A model generated the notes under the pieces. It did not search any database. It saw nothing but the letters and a program-made list of their open reading frames with translations, and had not been told where the DNA came from. A DNA stretch of 64,000 nucleotides from a virus. Both the position numbers and the translations under genes were made by a program. Shown in pieces: positions 15,655 through 24,831 of the stretch (positions within the stretch are counted from its first letter, which is position 1; each line of letters opens with the position of its first letter). Where the stretch lies: IMG/VR virus record IMGVR_UViG_3300037247_000655, positions 62,001 through 126,000 of that record; one strand, 5' to 3'.

Positions 15655-18156
15655 ATGGCAGGACAGGTACAAAGTTATCAATCTTACCACCTATTTGGTG
15701 GATTAGTACGTAATATCAATACGACATTGGGTATAAATCAAAATCCTACTGTTGTGACAGTTTCTGTGGTAAAGGATACGCAAGGTATAACTGTTGAAAA
15801 TAGACGACTTACGCACATACAAATAGGTGTATTTGATTTTCGTGGTATAGTACAGTCGTGGAGTCGGGCGAAGGTTGACATATCTGGTAAAGATGTTTAT
15901 CAGATACGTATAACAGACACCAAACCAGTATTGAATGCAGCTAACGTGATTATTGGATCTTCGTTCGACAGTGACGGTAGTCTATTGTCAACCATGACGC
16001 AATCTGAAAATTACGGGGATAATGTCATATCTATCCTCCCCAATAATGCATCACAAATAATTGAGGGTATCCCCTTTGCAACGATAAAGAGTGCTGTAGA
16101 AAGTTCTGAAATTAAATACGGAAATTCAAGATATACGGTAAAATTTAATTTCACTTTACCTGGTAGGGGAAGTGAGGTTGAATACTCCTTGGGCGGCAGA
16201 GCCCTTTCTTTGTTGGAATTAATATCTCAGATAGGTAATGATCATGGCCTGGATTGGTTCGTAACAACCTCTGAAGATAATGTTATTTCTATAAATATGT
16301 ATGGCAGAACAAGTATAACAGACAAGACTGTCGATCAATTAGCTGCATTACATCAGGGTGCCATTATTAAAAGACACGAAGGAGAGGAAAATAGGGATGC
16401 TGTTCAGAGAGTTGTTCTGATAGGTGGACATAGAACTCGTCTTAGTAAGATAAGTGGATCACAATGGGAACAATTTTGGGGATTTGACTCTAATGGAGAC
16501 AAAAGATCAGAGCCCGTATACTCAATAGAAGAAATGACTAAAATAATCAACAACAATTTTACATCAGACGACTACACAGAAGATGATGCTCAAAAAATCT
16601 TATCTTATGCTAATGAATTTTGGGGACGAAAATTTATTTCTAGCGTTGGTTCTGCCGTGATCGGTTCTGATGGTGAATCGTGGGTATTACCAACTAGTGC
16701 CGGATGGTGGTCATCCGATTCCCCACCAGAAAATCTAGATCAGGATGGTAGATTGAAATTTCAAACAGAGGATGGAAGATGGGTTACTTTTATTGCCCTT
16801 GCAATACCCGGCAATAGATTCGCTTTTGGTCCTCATGCTCTAAACTACGAATGGGATGATGAATTATTTTCTAATCCAAATACACATATCAACGACAATA
16901 ATACTATTTGTATGAAATCATCTTTGGAAATTGTTGATACTGCACAGGGTGGCGATAAATATTTTTTGATAACAACTGCTACTCCATTGCGAGTACAATC
17001 ATCTACAGAAGTAACTGAAGATTCTGTTACTTCTACAGTAACTACCAAGACGAGAGCTGATAATTTGGGATATTTATATTTAGCAGTTATTGATCAGAGG
17101 TTGACATATGGTCCATGGTCTAACGGGAATAACGCAATTGGTCGCGCTGATGTACTAATTGACACATCTTTGACTCCGTGGAATTTCGGGTACAGAGGTA
17201 TTAATGACACGATTGGTCTGAATTTATTGGATCAAGTTGCTAGAGCAAAAATCAAGACAGTTGCAGATACTGTTATGGATGCAAAGACGGTTGAATTAGA
17301 GGTCGCAGGATTACCTCAAATAAACTTAGGTGATCAATTACAAACAACAGGTGCTATAACCTCTATCCAAATAGTATTTGCTGTTAACGGCGTAAGAACT
17401 ACATATAAATCACTGCAATACACCAATGATTTATCTAAACATCTAAGAAAACAACAGGACTTACTAGATCTACTTAGACGTCAAGCATCTGAATTTAATA
17501 ACAAAACCGATAAGGATTTGGAACTAGACAAGGCTGTTAGATCATTAAAAAATGACATACCTGACCCACCAATAGACGCCGGTAATGAAGGGCAACCTAC
17601 TAGACGCGAGCTTAGAACATTACTTGGGAGAGTATATGCACGCAGTAGTTTGGATCAACCTAAATATAATGTCACGCCAATGGCGTGGTCTAGTGATATT
17701 TTTGGTGAACTTACTCTTGTCAGAGATCCTGTTGTTTTCGGGAATTATCTAAATGTGGTAAACATGAGTGAAAAACAAACTGCCCAAGGACGCTTGGCTG
17801 TAGGTACTGATGTTCAAATAAAAGAATTTGCCATTACTGATGGTGGAATAGTTTCGTATTATATGGATATTTCTGTATCTCCAACAGAGAGTTTCAAAGC
17901 AACTATCAATTTACACGTGAGCAATAGTCAACCGACATACAAGGTTACACCAGTGAATAATAGTGTGCAAGAAATCAATTTAACAGATAGGGAGCGTTTA
18001 TCATTGAATGAAGTCCTGAATATCGGAGAACCAGCAAATTTCCGTGGATATATAGACACGGGTACGGAAGTGACGATTAATTGGAATGAAAATTCTGACG
18101 GATCTTTTACTCCATTTATGGAACAGCAACTCAATCTATTTTTGCCACCATTTTAA
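15655..18156 (+). CDS. Large baseplate-hub-like protein
   Basis: An 833-residue protein with a G-rich ribosome-binding site. Residues about 55-270 alternate strands with a helical LSLLELISQIGNDHGLDWF segment, the arrangement seen in hub proteins of the gp27/late-gene-D type, in which a helix precedes a strand that reads out a basis vector. This is a fold-level impression, not a family match. The C-terminal 150 residues are beta-rich. Gene order after the tape measure supports the hub or distal-tail assignment. Confidence 0.58.
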   Translation: MAGQVQSYQSYHLFGGLVRNINTTLGINQNPTVVTVSVVKDTQGITVENRRLTHIQIGVFDFRGIVQSWSRAKVDISGKDVYQIRITDTKPVLNAANVIIGSSFDSDGSLLSTMTQSENYGDNVISILPNNASQIIEGIPFATIKSAVESSEIKYGNSRYTVKFNFTLPGRGSEVEYSLGGRALSLLELISQIGNDHGLDWFVTTSEDNVISINMYGRTSITDKTVDQLAALHQGAIIKRHEGEENRDAVQRVVLIGGHRTRLSKISGSQWEQFWGFDSNGDKRSEPVYSIEEMTKIINNNFTSDDYTEDDAQKILSYANEFWGRKFISSVGSAVIGSDGESWVLPTSAGWWSSDSPPENLDQDGRLKFQTEDGRWVTFIALAIPGNRFAFGPHALNYEWDDELFSNPNTHINDNNTICMKSSLEIVDTAQGGDKYFLITTATPLRVQSSTEVTEDSVTSTVTTKTRADNLGYLYLAVIDQRLTYGPWSNGNNAIGRADVLIDTSLTPWNFGYRGINDTIGLNLLDQVARAKIKTVADTVMDAKTVELEVAGLPQINLGDQLQTTGAITSIQIVFAVNGVRTTYKSLQYTNDLSKHLRKQQDLLDLLRRQASEFNNKTDKDLELDKAVRSLKNDIPDPPIDAGNEGQPTRRELRTLLGRVYARSSLDQPKYNVTPMAWSSDIFGELTLVRDPVVFGNYLNVVNMSEKQTAQGRLAVGTDVQIKEFAITDGGIVSYYMDISVSPTESFKATINLHVSNSQPTYKVTPVNNSVQEINLTDRERLSLNEVLNIGEPANFRGYIDTGTEVTINWNENSDGSFTPFMEQQLNLFLPPF

Positions 18157-18168
18157 GGGAGATGTCTT

Positions 18169-19269
18169 ATGAGGGTGGGACCGAATCAAGATATAAATAA
18201 TCCTGAAGTACTTATAACATTGGCATATGATTTTCAACGTCAAAGTGATGATTTTGGAGATCTGTTAGCAGAATACAATGCACAAAATCCTGATGTGAAT
18301 AGTGGGGCAACTATCGTTGATGTATCAATTCCATTTCTTAAAACTGACGGTTCTACGCAATTATTACATGGAGAGAGTATAGAACCAAGTGGCAACACCC
18401 TTTTATATGATATCGATTTAGTTTCTAATTCTGTTATCACAACTTATATCAACTTAGCTGAACGTTTTAGAGATTATTGGGAAACTTTGAATAATGTCAT
18501 AGATCAGGTTGGTCCATGGACCTATGATACGGAGAACGATATTGATCCAGAAGGGCCTATTTTTCTAGATTTTGGTAACAACATATCGCGTATACGTGGA
18601 TCACTGGGGGGGGTATCCTACACAACAACATCGTTTTCTTATTCCCCGTCTTCGTCCCAACCTATTCCTGCTTGGACTGGCGTTGGACCTACTTATTATA
18701 ACTACAGTACGCATCCACAATTATTACGAGAAATAGGCGATATGTCATTGATTAAAAATACAGATTCTGATATATCTTGGGAAACTATTTATTGGTATAC
18801 TAAAGACACGGATAATGGCGGGAGCTTTAGGGGTGCTGATGCATATTTTGGGGCTAATCCAAATCTCGGCTATCCTGCAGAACTACAGTATATACAATTC
18901 TACAATGATAAAACATTTCCTATATATATATCATTATCTATGAGTATTGCTTCAACAATGGAAGCTGCCTTTAGCGCTGGTCTTAGTTCATGGGCTGAAA
19001 TTGGTGATCTTGATGATTATCCAACTCCTTTTGGAGGTGAAAAATCCTTTTTATCTTCATGGATGTCAGTTGGTCAAGCAGCAACACCAGGTGAAGTTGT
19101 AAGTTTAAGTGCAGAAAGAACTGTAGAGATACCACCTGGAAAATCTGCATTTATAGGGTGTCAAGGTAGTACAGGTACGGCATCTTTCCAAGACGGAGAT
19201 ACTGGTTCCGTATCTATAACGCTAACGCTGGATGAAAAGACAATCACACATTCCGCTGTCCTTGGATAA
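18169..19269 (+). CDS. Putative virion protein
   Basis: A 366-residue protein with an AAGGGAG site seven bases before ATG. It is rich in aromatic, Ser, Thr and Gly residues with long beta-type stretches, and ends with a strand-rich domain (residues about 280-366). No homology recognised. It is the last gene of the continuous tail operon; the next two genes have their own promoter-like motifs. Confidence 0.6.
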   Translation: MRVGPNQDINNPEVLITLAYDFQRQSDDFGDLLAEYNAQNPDVNSGATIVDVSIPFLKTDGSTQLLHGESIEPSGNTLLYDIDLVSNSVITTYINLAERFRDYWETLNNVIDQVGPWTYDTENDIDPEGPIFLDFGNNISRIRGSLGGVSYTTTSFSYSPSSSQPIPAWTGVGPTYYNYSTHPQLLREIGDMSLIKNTDSDISWETIYWYTKDTDNGGSFRGADAYFGANPNLGYPAELQYIQFYNDKTFPIYISLSMSIASTMEAAFSAGLSSWAEIGDLDDYPTPFGGEKSFLSSWMSVGQAATPGEVVSLSAERTVEIPPGKSAFIGCQGSTGTASFQDGDTGSVSITLTLDEKTITHSAVLG

Positions 19270-19275
19270 CTAATT

Positions 19276-19283
19276 GTGTATAA
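19276..19283 (+). promoter_or_regulatory. GTGTATAA promoter-like motif
   Basis: It lies in the 34-base gap before the gene at 19304, preceded by no -35 box. The start codon is 28 bases from the beginning of the motif. Confidence 0.42.
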
Positions 19284-19303
19284 ACAAGTGAAAGGAATAC
19301 AAA

Positions 19304-19912
19304 ATGGCTGAAGTTAAGATGTACGTAGCAGAAACTGATGTTTATATCAGTACTGATGAATCATTGGGATTTTTTGGTCCTGCTGGGTTCGGAGATCCAT
19401 TATCACTTGGCGAATTCAATGGTCGTACATTCATTACAAATTCAAGTGGTTCTGTATCTTATACAGAATGTGACAACTGTAAAAAAGTATCAACATCTGG
19501 TGTTGTTATAGGACAGGTGGGAGATGGGATCAATTTACAGAATCTTCCAAATTACCTAGCAACGCTGAATATAAGGTTTACACATCCACAAGCAGTATTA
19601 GTACAAGATGCTAGATTAATAGTATCCGATGGTAGTTCTAGTGCACCTGTTGGTTTAAGTGTGTATGGCGCAGAGATAATACATACAAGTAAGTTACAAA
19701 CAGATGTTGGAACTGGAGATACGGAATGGCAACTAATGGATGGTTCAGACAACCCATTGTATTTAGTTAGTTCCCCAGGGGAATCTGGGTTTAGTCCTTT
19801 GGGACCAGCCACATTAGATACCAGACACGATTGGTATTGTGCTATGTCTGTTGCCCCAACATTACCTGGGGATAAACAGTTTGTTTTGGAAGTTTCTCTC
19901 GAATTCATCTAA
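19304..19912 (+). CDS. Small virion protein, copy 1 of a duplicated pair
   Basis: A 202-residue beta-rich protein with an AAAGG site. It shares its overall plan with the next gene: a SLGFFG/GMGFFG start, a LNIRFT/MNIRFT strand at mid-length, and a C-terminal block in which DTRHDWY is identical, followed by SVAPT..G.K. Both probably arose by tandem duplication. They may form a tail or capsid appendage with a jelly-roll-like fold. The four cysteines near residue 61-66 and later are not shared. Confidence 0.62.
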   Translation: MAEVKMYVAETDVYISTDESLGFFGPAGFGDPLSLGEFNGRTFITNSSGSVSYTECDNCKKVSTSGVVIGQVGDGINLQNLPNYLATLNIRFTHPQAVLVQDARLIVSDGSSSAPVGLSVYGAEIIHTSKLQTDVGTGDTEWQLMDGSDNPLYLVSSPGESGFSPLGPATLDTRHDWYCAMSVAPTLPGDKQFVLEVSLEFI

Positions 19913-19915
19913 AAT

Positions 19916-19928
19916 GTGTATAATATAT
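19916..19928 (+). promoter_or_regulatory. GTGTATAA promoter-like motif
   Basis: GTGTATAATATAT begins three bases after the previous stop and 55 bases before the next start. Confidence 0.45.
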
Positions 19929-19970
19929 TGGTTAAATGTATGTTTTTAATACAAAAAGGAGGTGAAAAAC

Positions 19971-20612
19971 ATGGCAGCAGCAATTAACTTTTATGCAGGA
20001 GAGGGAGCGGGGGTTTGGACAGATCTTAGTTCGTCTGGTATGGGCTTTTTCGGTGCTACATTTGGGACTTCGGTTCAAGTCGGGCAGTATCAAGATAGCA
20101 CTTTCATAAGTTCAGCTAACGGCGCTTCGGAGGGTCCTCAAGCCACTAACTGTAAGTATGACACGTCTGATGGTTCTGGAACAATCATCAATGGAGATGT
20201 GGCAGTGGCCCCGTCTGCGGTACCTATCAACTCAGGGACCATGAATATAAGGTTTACTTTTGATACGGTTGTCAAAACGCAGAATTGTCAACTACGTATC
20301 TTCGATAGGACGACCATTACCAACGGAGCAACTGGTGTAATTACACAAGTACTTCAAGTTTCCAACGGAGGTTCTGGAGTAAGTTCGAGTGGAACAGCAG
20401 AAGCACCAGCCAGTCATACGGGATGGATAGCTCCGTCTGGCTCTGGCGTAACAGTGGCACTTCTGAGCAGTGCTGGTAGTGGTGGTCTTAGTCCTTCCGG
20501 TACCGACACCACAGACACACGACACGACTGGTACGCTTGTCTATCGGCTACTCCAACCAGTATTGGTTCCAAGGAATTATTCGGACTTTATTGTCAGTTG
20601 GAATATTTGTAA
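19971..20612 (+). CDS. Small virion protein, copy 2 of a duplicated pair
   Basis: The frame is open from a GTG at 19962, but that codon lies inside a perfect AAGGAGGT ribosome-binding site, so the ATG at 19971 is the start (213 residues). It is paralogous to the previous protein, with the identical DTRHDWY near the C-terminus. It carries a Gly/Ser-rich middle (residues about 130-170) that the first copy lacks. The strong ribosome-binding site and own promoter motif suggest abundant synthesis late in infection. Confidence 0.65.
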   Translation: MAAAINFYAGEGAGVWTDLSSSGMGFFGATFGTSVQVGQYQDSTFISSANGASEGPQATNCKYDTSDGSGTIINGDVAVAPSAVPINSGTMNIRFTFDTVVKTQNCQLRIFDRTTITNGATGVITQVLQVSNGGSGVSSSGTAEAPASHTGWIAPSGSGVTVALLSSAGSGGLSPSGTDTTDTRHDWYACLSATPTSIGSKELFGLYCQLEYL

Positions 20613-20698
20613 CCTATTATAAGATAAGAACTTAGGAAAACAGGAGTGTTGATTGTCCCGGCGATCATAGCTCCTTCTTTTATTTTCGGATACTAAAT

Positions 20699-21421
20699 GT
20701 GAAAAGAAAACCCCTGCTGAGAAACGAAGATGGCTGGATAATAAATATTTGTACAGACTGTGGTAAGACGAGGCTTTCTCGACAAAAGAAACTAAAACCA
20801 TTATGTAAAAGTTGTGGCATAAAGAAAAGTTTCGTATCTAGACCTGCCGTTGGGCTTAAAACTCTAGACAATATGGATAAAATAATAATAGAATATAAAT
20901 CTGGTAGAAGTCTATTGTCTCTTGGTAAACAATATGGTGTCTCGGCAATGACAATCAGGACTAAGATTATCGATCTTGGCTGTGAAACAAGACGTCCTCC
21001 AGAGATCTCTATCCGATTAGGTACTATATCAAAGGCACATGAACGCATTAAAGAAATGTGTAAAACAGGTGAATTCCAGCGGAATAGAAGTGCAATGTTA
21101 CAAGGCGTTACAATAGAAGAATGGAAAGGTTTCATAACACCAGAGAACAAGCGACTAGTTGCTAGCCCAGAATATAAACAATGGCAACAATCAGTATTCG
21201 GCAGAGATAATCGTATTTGCCAACTGTGCAGTAAAACAAAATGCCCGATAGCGGCCCATCATATTTATCCTAAAGCCAAATATCCAGACATGGTTTTAGA
21301 TGTTGATAACGGCATAACACTGTGTGATAAGTGTCATCACAAAACAATTGGCAATGAAGATAAATATATAAACTTATTTACTTCAATACTCTTTGGTGGC
21401 TTATGTGGCAAAAAACGATAG
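20699..21421 (+). CDS. HNH endonuclease
   Basis: A 240-residue protein with a GTG start. An N-terminal zinc ribbon (C..C near residues 18-21 and C..C near 37-40) is followed by a helix-turn-helix (about 62-90). The HNH domain is at about 165-225: CQLC, AAHHIYPKAKYP, N-G-I-T-L-C-D-K-C-H-H. This makes it a site-specific DNA cutter, probably a free-standing homing enzyme. It overlaps the following PD-(D/E)XK gene by 19 bases. Two nucleases from different folds encoded back to back look like a composite mobile unit. Confidence 0.85.
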   Translation: MKRKPLLRNEDGWIINICTDCGKTRLSRQKKLKPLCKSCGIKKSFVSRPAVGLKTLDNMDKIIIEYKSGRSLLSLGKQYGVSAMTIRTKIIDLGCETRRPPEISIRLGTISKAHERIKEMCKTGEFQRNRSAMLQGVTIEEWKGFITPENKRLVASPEYKQWQQSVFGRDNRICQLCSKTKCPIAAHHIYPKAKYPDMVLDVDNGITLCDKCHHKTIGNEDKYINLFTSILFGGLCGKKR

Positions 21422-21717
21422 GACTTGACGGAGAAACATATGATTCTATATCAGAATCAAAGGTAGCCGACTGGCTATTAACTAACGATATAGAATACGA
21501 ACCACACAAGCGTCTTCCGAAAAGTCGTAGTATATCCGATTTCTATCTACCAGAATATGACCTCTGGGTTGAATATGACGGTCTCATGGAAGTAAGGACT
21601 GATGATAAACTAAAGAAGAAAATAGCGTTCTACGAAAAAAGCGGATTGAAATTTTTAGTTATTACCAGAAGCAATTGGCAAAGAGACCTTGTTGGGCGAA
21701 TAGAATTGGGAGGATAG
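21403..21717 (+). CDS. PD-(D/E)XK endonuclease, Vsr/DUF559-like
   Basis: A 104-residue protein with the compact Vsr-type core: an N-terminal helix (ESKVADWL), then S-D-F-Y-L-P-E-Y-D-L-W-V-E-Y-D-G (residues about 46-61), giving the D...E-x-D active site, and a C-terminal strand L-K-F-L-V-I-T. It is similar in size to homing nucleases of the I-Bth0305I type. It overlaps the HNH gene, and its stop is immediately followed by the next ATG. Confidence 0.75.
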   Translation: MWQKTIGLDGETYDSISESKVADWLLTNDIEYEPHKRLPKSRSISDFYLPEYDLWVEYDGLMEVRTDDKLKKKIAFYEKSGLKFLVITRSNWQRDLVGRIELGG

Positions 21718-22074
21718 ATGATACAAAAAAGGCACACATTCTACGGTATCTGTGGTACTATACTAGGCGTTATTTGTGGCATAGCTGGTACTGCCTTTTC
21801 TCTTGGCGCAGATAGCCAAGCTACACTGAACTCTATAGTAAAGAATGATTCAGCGATAACAGACCTTAAAACAGCAGATATCAAACATGAAACATCAGTT
21901 CAAAGAGAAATGGACAGATACGTTGTAGTTATAACAGCTCAAATGACTGGTATACAAGAATGTATATCTAATCTCACAGAGACTGTAGGAAAGTTGCGCA
22001 CTGATGTCCAAGTACTAAAGGCTATAATTGAACGTGTTGAACAGAATATACAAAACAGGTCTGATCACGACTAA
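21718..22074 (+). CDS. Membrane-anchored coiled-coil protein
   Basis: A 118-residue protein with an N-terminal hydrophobic segment (about residues 9-29, Gly/Ala/Cys-rich) and a long amphipathic helix (about 50-112). It has the profile of phage holin-accessory, i-spanin or tail-associated proteins, but no family motif decides among them. The ATG directly follows the previous stop. Its own stop overlaps that of the convergent gene. No endolysin is visible next to it, which weakens a lysis assignment. Confidence 0.55.
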   Translation: MIQKRHTFYGICGTILGVICGIAGTAFSLGADSQATLNSIVKNDSAITDLKTADIKHETSVQREMDRYVVVITAQMTGIQECISNLTETVGKLRTDVQVLKAIIERVEQNIQNRSDHD

Positions 22075-22544
22075 TGCCACCTGTATATAACTTCTATTGC
22101 ACGACGCAAAAGAACACTCAGGACACAAGCTTCTCCGCTACTAATTGAATGATGGATCACATCCTGGGCATCACCCCTCTTTGTGCTCAGTCTAATATGA
22201 AATCGACCACCTTCATTCTTGTCAAAACGCAGAATAGCGTTGCCCTTTTCGTTTGAGTGATATAGGCCCTTATATCTGCCTGATTGAGTATCTAAAGAAC
22301 CTACCCCAGCCTGCAACCCGACGAGAGTCGCAAGAATCTCGCCTATATCGGCTATACCTAGCTTGAAGATTAGCTTGCTGTCCCAATCAAACCTGGCATT
22401 GTTGTTACTGTCCTTGCCATCCTGGCTAGCCATTTCTAAAAAGACACAATCTCTTTTAGACCCCAGACTCCACTGAGAGGCAGCACCTTGGCCATCGTTC
22501 TTAGCTTTGTATAACATATATTGTTCACTGAACTTATCTGACAT
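22071..22544 (-). CDS. Unassigned protein, possible ssDNA-binding fold
   Basis: A 157-residue soluble protein. After a polar start come alternating strands (CVFLEMA, LIFKLG), a helix with IGEILATLVG, further strands (YKGLYH, AILRF, FHIRL) and a C-terminal amphipathic helix (GEACVLSVLLRRAIEVIY). The strand-rich core plus last helix resembles the plan of Whirly/PC4-type ssDNA-binding proteins, but this is only a pattern impression. It is coupled by TAATG to the SAP-like gene upstream. It is the last gene of the - strand block. Confidence 0.5.
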   Translation of the reverse strand: MSDKFSEQYMLYKAKNDGQGAASQWSLGSKRDCVFLEMASQDGKDSNNNARFDWDSKLIFKLGIADIGEILATLVGLQAGVGSLDTQSGRYKGLYHSNEKGNAILRFDKNEGGRFHIRLSTKRGDAQDVIHHSISSGEACVLSVLLRRAIEVIYRWH

Positions 22545-23488
22545 TATTTACTATCCTTTTCTGAGGCCATTTCTCTCATTCTCGAAGAAGTAGCAACTGC
22601 GTCCTCATACGACAATGACTTCAAATTTACTTCGCCAGTCTGGTCATTCAATTCATATTTCATACCCATGCCATCCAAGATTTCTGTGATTTTAAAATCA
22701 TGGCGATCGGCCATCATTCTAATGAGTGTAATCTGACCAACATGTATTTTCCCACCAGGCTGGACATCATCCACAGCCGCCATCGTTTTACTTACTTCCT
22801 CTGCGGCCACCACACGCTTGAGAAAAAGTGCATTACGATACATCCTGCCCTTGGCTCTAGTGTCAGCCATGGCAACCAAATACGTCGCATAATCTTCCAG
22901 ACAGTTATCGCTGTGGGCATCCGCAAGGGCTTCGAACCTTTTGGTTCTTCCCTCTGGTGTAATAAATACACCCCATGCTTTGACACATGCACGGAATCTA
23001 TTTTCTTCTGTCGGAGCTGCGATCAGATCGCATCCTTCCTCTATTAGCTCACCGACAAGTTCGCAAGCCACCCGTCTAAGACCTTCAACTCGTGGGTTAC
23101 TCCCATCTACTTCATCTTGAAGGAATTTCCCTAGTACATACTGGGTCCATTCGGGACTACTGGGAGTCGGTGGATCAGTCTCTTCTAGTTCTGGTTCATC
23201 CGTATCCGAGTCCGAGTCCTTTATGTAATCTTTTGCGTCTGGCAAACCACCATTAATGACAGTCTCGACGTCACTATCTCCATCACTACTATTCTCTGCA
23301 ATGTTACTCATGACTTCCAGCCCTTCTTCTCCCTTGTTGTGTTCTTGGAGTTTTTCGCACAACGCAGGCCTCTTCAATTTATACCCTTTTCCGTCTAGCA
23401 ACTGTTCCTGCGTATATCCTAGACCAATCAACGTGTCCCTGAGTTCTTGGGCCTTCATCTTAGTGGGCGGATTGGTTTTGTCTGACAT
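22544..23488 (-). CDS. SAP/HeH-like protein, possible DNA-annealing factor
   Basis: A 314-residue protein. Residues about 11-50 form a helix-extended-helix (MKAQELRDTL..LG ... KRPALCEKLQEH) like SAP/HeH DNA-binding segments. Residues 60-110 are very acidic and low complexity. The C-terminal part has a helical domain with A-D-T-R-A-K-G-R-x-x-R near 213, followed by VVAAEEVS, which faintly recalls a helix of phage annealing proteins (ERF/Rad52 type). A recombination or DNA-binding role with the next gene is a guess from these cues. A GGAG site sets the start. Confidence 0.5.
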   Translation of the reverse strand: MSDKTNPPTKMKAQELRDTLIGLGYTQEQLLDGKGYKLKRPALCEKLQEHNKGEEGLEVMSNIAENSSDGDSDVETVINGGLPDAKDYIKDSDSDTDEPELEETDPPTPSSPEWTQYVLGKFLQDEVDGSNPRVEGLRRVACELVGELIEEGCDLIAAPTEENRFRACVKAWGVFITPEGRTKRFEALADAHSDNCLEDYATYLVAMADTRAKGRMYRNALFLKRVVAAEEVSKTMAAVDDVQPGGKIHVGQITLIRMMADRHDFKITEILDGMGMKYELNDQTGEVNLKSLSYEDAVATSSRMREMASEKDSK

Positions 23489-24068
23489 TTTTCATCTCCG
23501 TTATGACTAATTTGGCTAACATTTCCGCATTAAAATCGGGAATTATAGTGTCGCACACTTGAACTCCAAATTCTTCTTCTATCAATGACTTATGAGACTC
23601 ATGTCTTACCACTACCTTGATCCTGGGATCACAAAATGCCAATTTCATATCAGACGGATCGATGCATGGCTTGTCTATGAATTCTGGATCAAATGCATAA
23701 TGGTAAATAACTGGAGCGTTACTCGCCAAAGCATCTATCGTGGTCCCTATGCTAGTTGAAATCAGCGGGTCTTCCTTCCATCTAGTAAGCTCTGACACAC
23801 TGAATACTGGGTATAGCGGTGTGACACACGGAGGTATAATATGTTGGGCAAAAACACATATGTCCACACCAGCGCACGTCTTACATAGCTCATTCATAGA
23901 CGTAAGCCCAAGATATGTTAAATGCGACACAGCAAGATGACTAAAGACAAAACCTAACACGGATATATCGTCATCCAGGCTAAGACCTATTCTACCAACC
24001 TCTTTCGACGCCTGGGTTTTCCTCATTGTTGCGTCTTTTTGTTGAGTGTTTTTGTTCCTCTTAGTCAC
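23460..24068 (-). CDS. Hypothetical protein of the glycan block
   Basis: A 202-residue protein overlapping both neighbours (8 bases with the GT2 gene before it, 29 bases with the gene after it). It has alternating strands and helices and a segment with S-I-G-T-T-I-D-A-L-A-S-N-A-P-V-I-Y, which resembles the acceptor or donor-binding loop of GT-B type transferases. No conclusive motif. Context suggests a truncated or divergent glycosyltransferase-fold protein. Confidence 0.5.
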   Translation of the reverse strand: MTKRNKNTQQKDATMRKTQASKEVGRIGLSLDDDISVLGFVFSHLAVSHLTYLGLTSMNELCKTCAGVDICVFAQHIIPPCVTPLYPVFSVSELTRWKEDPLISTSIGTTIDALASNAPVIYHYAFDPEFIDKPCIDPSDMKLAFCDPRIKVVVRHESHKSLIEEEFGVQVCDTIIPDFNAEMLAKLVITEMKNVRQNQSAH

Positions 24069-24831
24069 CTGGTTGTCCCCTGCGTCGTACCACCATCTGT
24101 TGGGCTAATTTTTCCGATTGCAGTATACGTTGCCGAGCAGCGTCGTCTACCGGAGTTATAGTATTGTTGTGTAGTGGTGCTGGTATATGGTATATGAGAC
24201 CTATCTCGGATATCCTAAGCATCAAATCGTATTCTTCTCTAGCAGCCATTTGTTCGTTGAAACCACTTTTTAGACTGATGAATACTTGCGACCTAACTAA
24301 AAAATTACCATCATAAGGATAGCCAGCCAATAGCCTCTGCATATCAAAAGAATTACGAAAAACTCTTTCAACTCTACCGTCTGAGTGGTAGTTGTCGCAA
24401 TCACTAACTACACATGCTATCGACGGGTTACTCTGGAAAGCCCTGATAGATTGTGCAATTTTGTCTGGCGAGTACCAACTGACAGGGTCCATAAAACCAA
24501 ATATAGTAACACCCTGCCACTTAGATTGCATGGCTATATTCAAGGTGTGTCCTGCAGAACTGATTCTTTTCCTAAAGATTCGAACAGGAACACCATTTAA
24601 TGTACCTTCGAATTCAGGAGGCAGACCCTTCTTCCCATCTAAAGTAATTTGCTTGGCGCCAAGGATCTTGCACATCAGGTCATAAGTGCCATCAGTACTA
24701 TCGTTATCTCCAACGATTACTTGATTAGCTGGACGAACACCTTTGGTTACGGAATCTAAGGATCTTCTGATAGTTCCCACATTGTTGTGTGTGACAGATA
24801 CTATAGTAACGCTTTCTTTATCTTGCATCAT
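24061..24831 (-). CDS. Glycosyltransferase family 2
   Basis: The frame opens at 24843 (GTG), but the ATG at 24831 overlaps the previous stop as ATGA and is preferred (256 residues). N-terminal GT-A signature: SVTHNN...I..SL.SV, then VGDNDSTDGT. A variant D-x-D region reads F-M-D-P-V-S-W, and a downstream EEYDLMLRI supplies the catalytic-base-like acidic residues. It transfers a sugar from a nucleotide donor to an unknown acceptor in the cytoplasm. Confidence 0.8.
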   Translation of the reverse strand: MMQDKESVTIVSVTHNNVGTIRRSLDSVTKGVRPANQVIVGDNDSTDGTYDLMCKILGAKQITLDGKKGLPPEFEGTLNGVPVRIFRKRISSAGHTLNIAMQSKWQGVTIFGFMDPVSWYSPDKIAQSIRAFQSNPSIACVVSDCDNYHSDGRVERVFRNSFDMQRLLAGYPYDGNFLVRSQVFISLKSGFNEQMAAREEYDLMLRISEIGLIYHIPAPLHNNTITPVDDAARQRILQSEKLAQQMVVRRRGQPGD

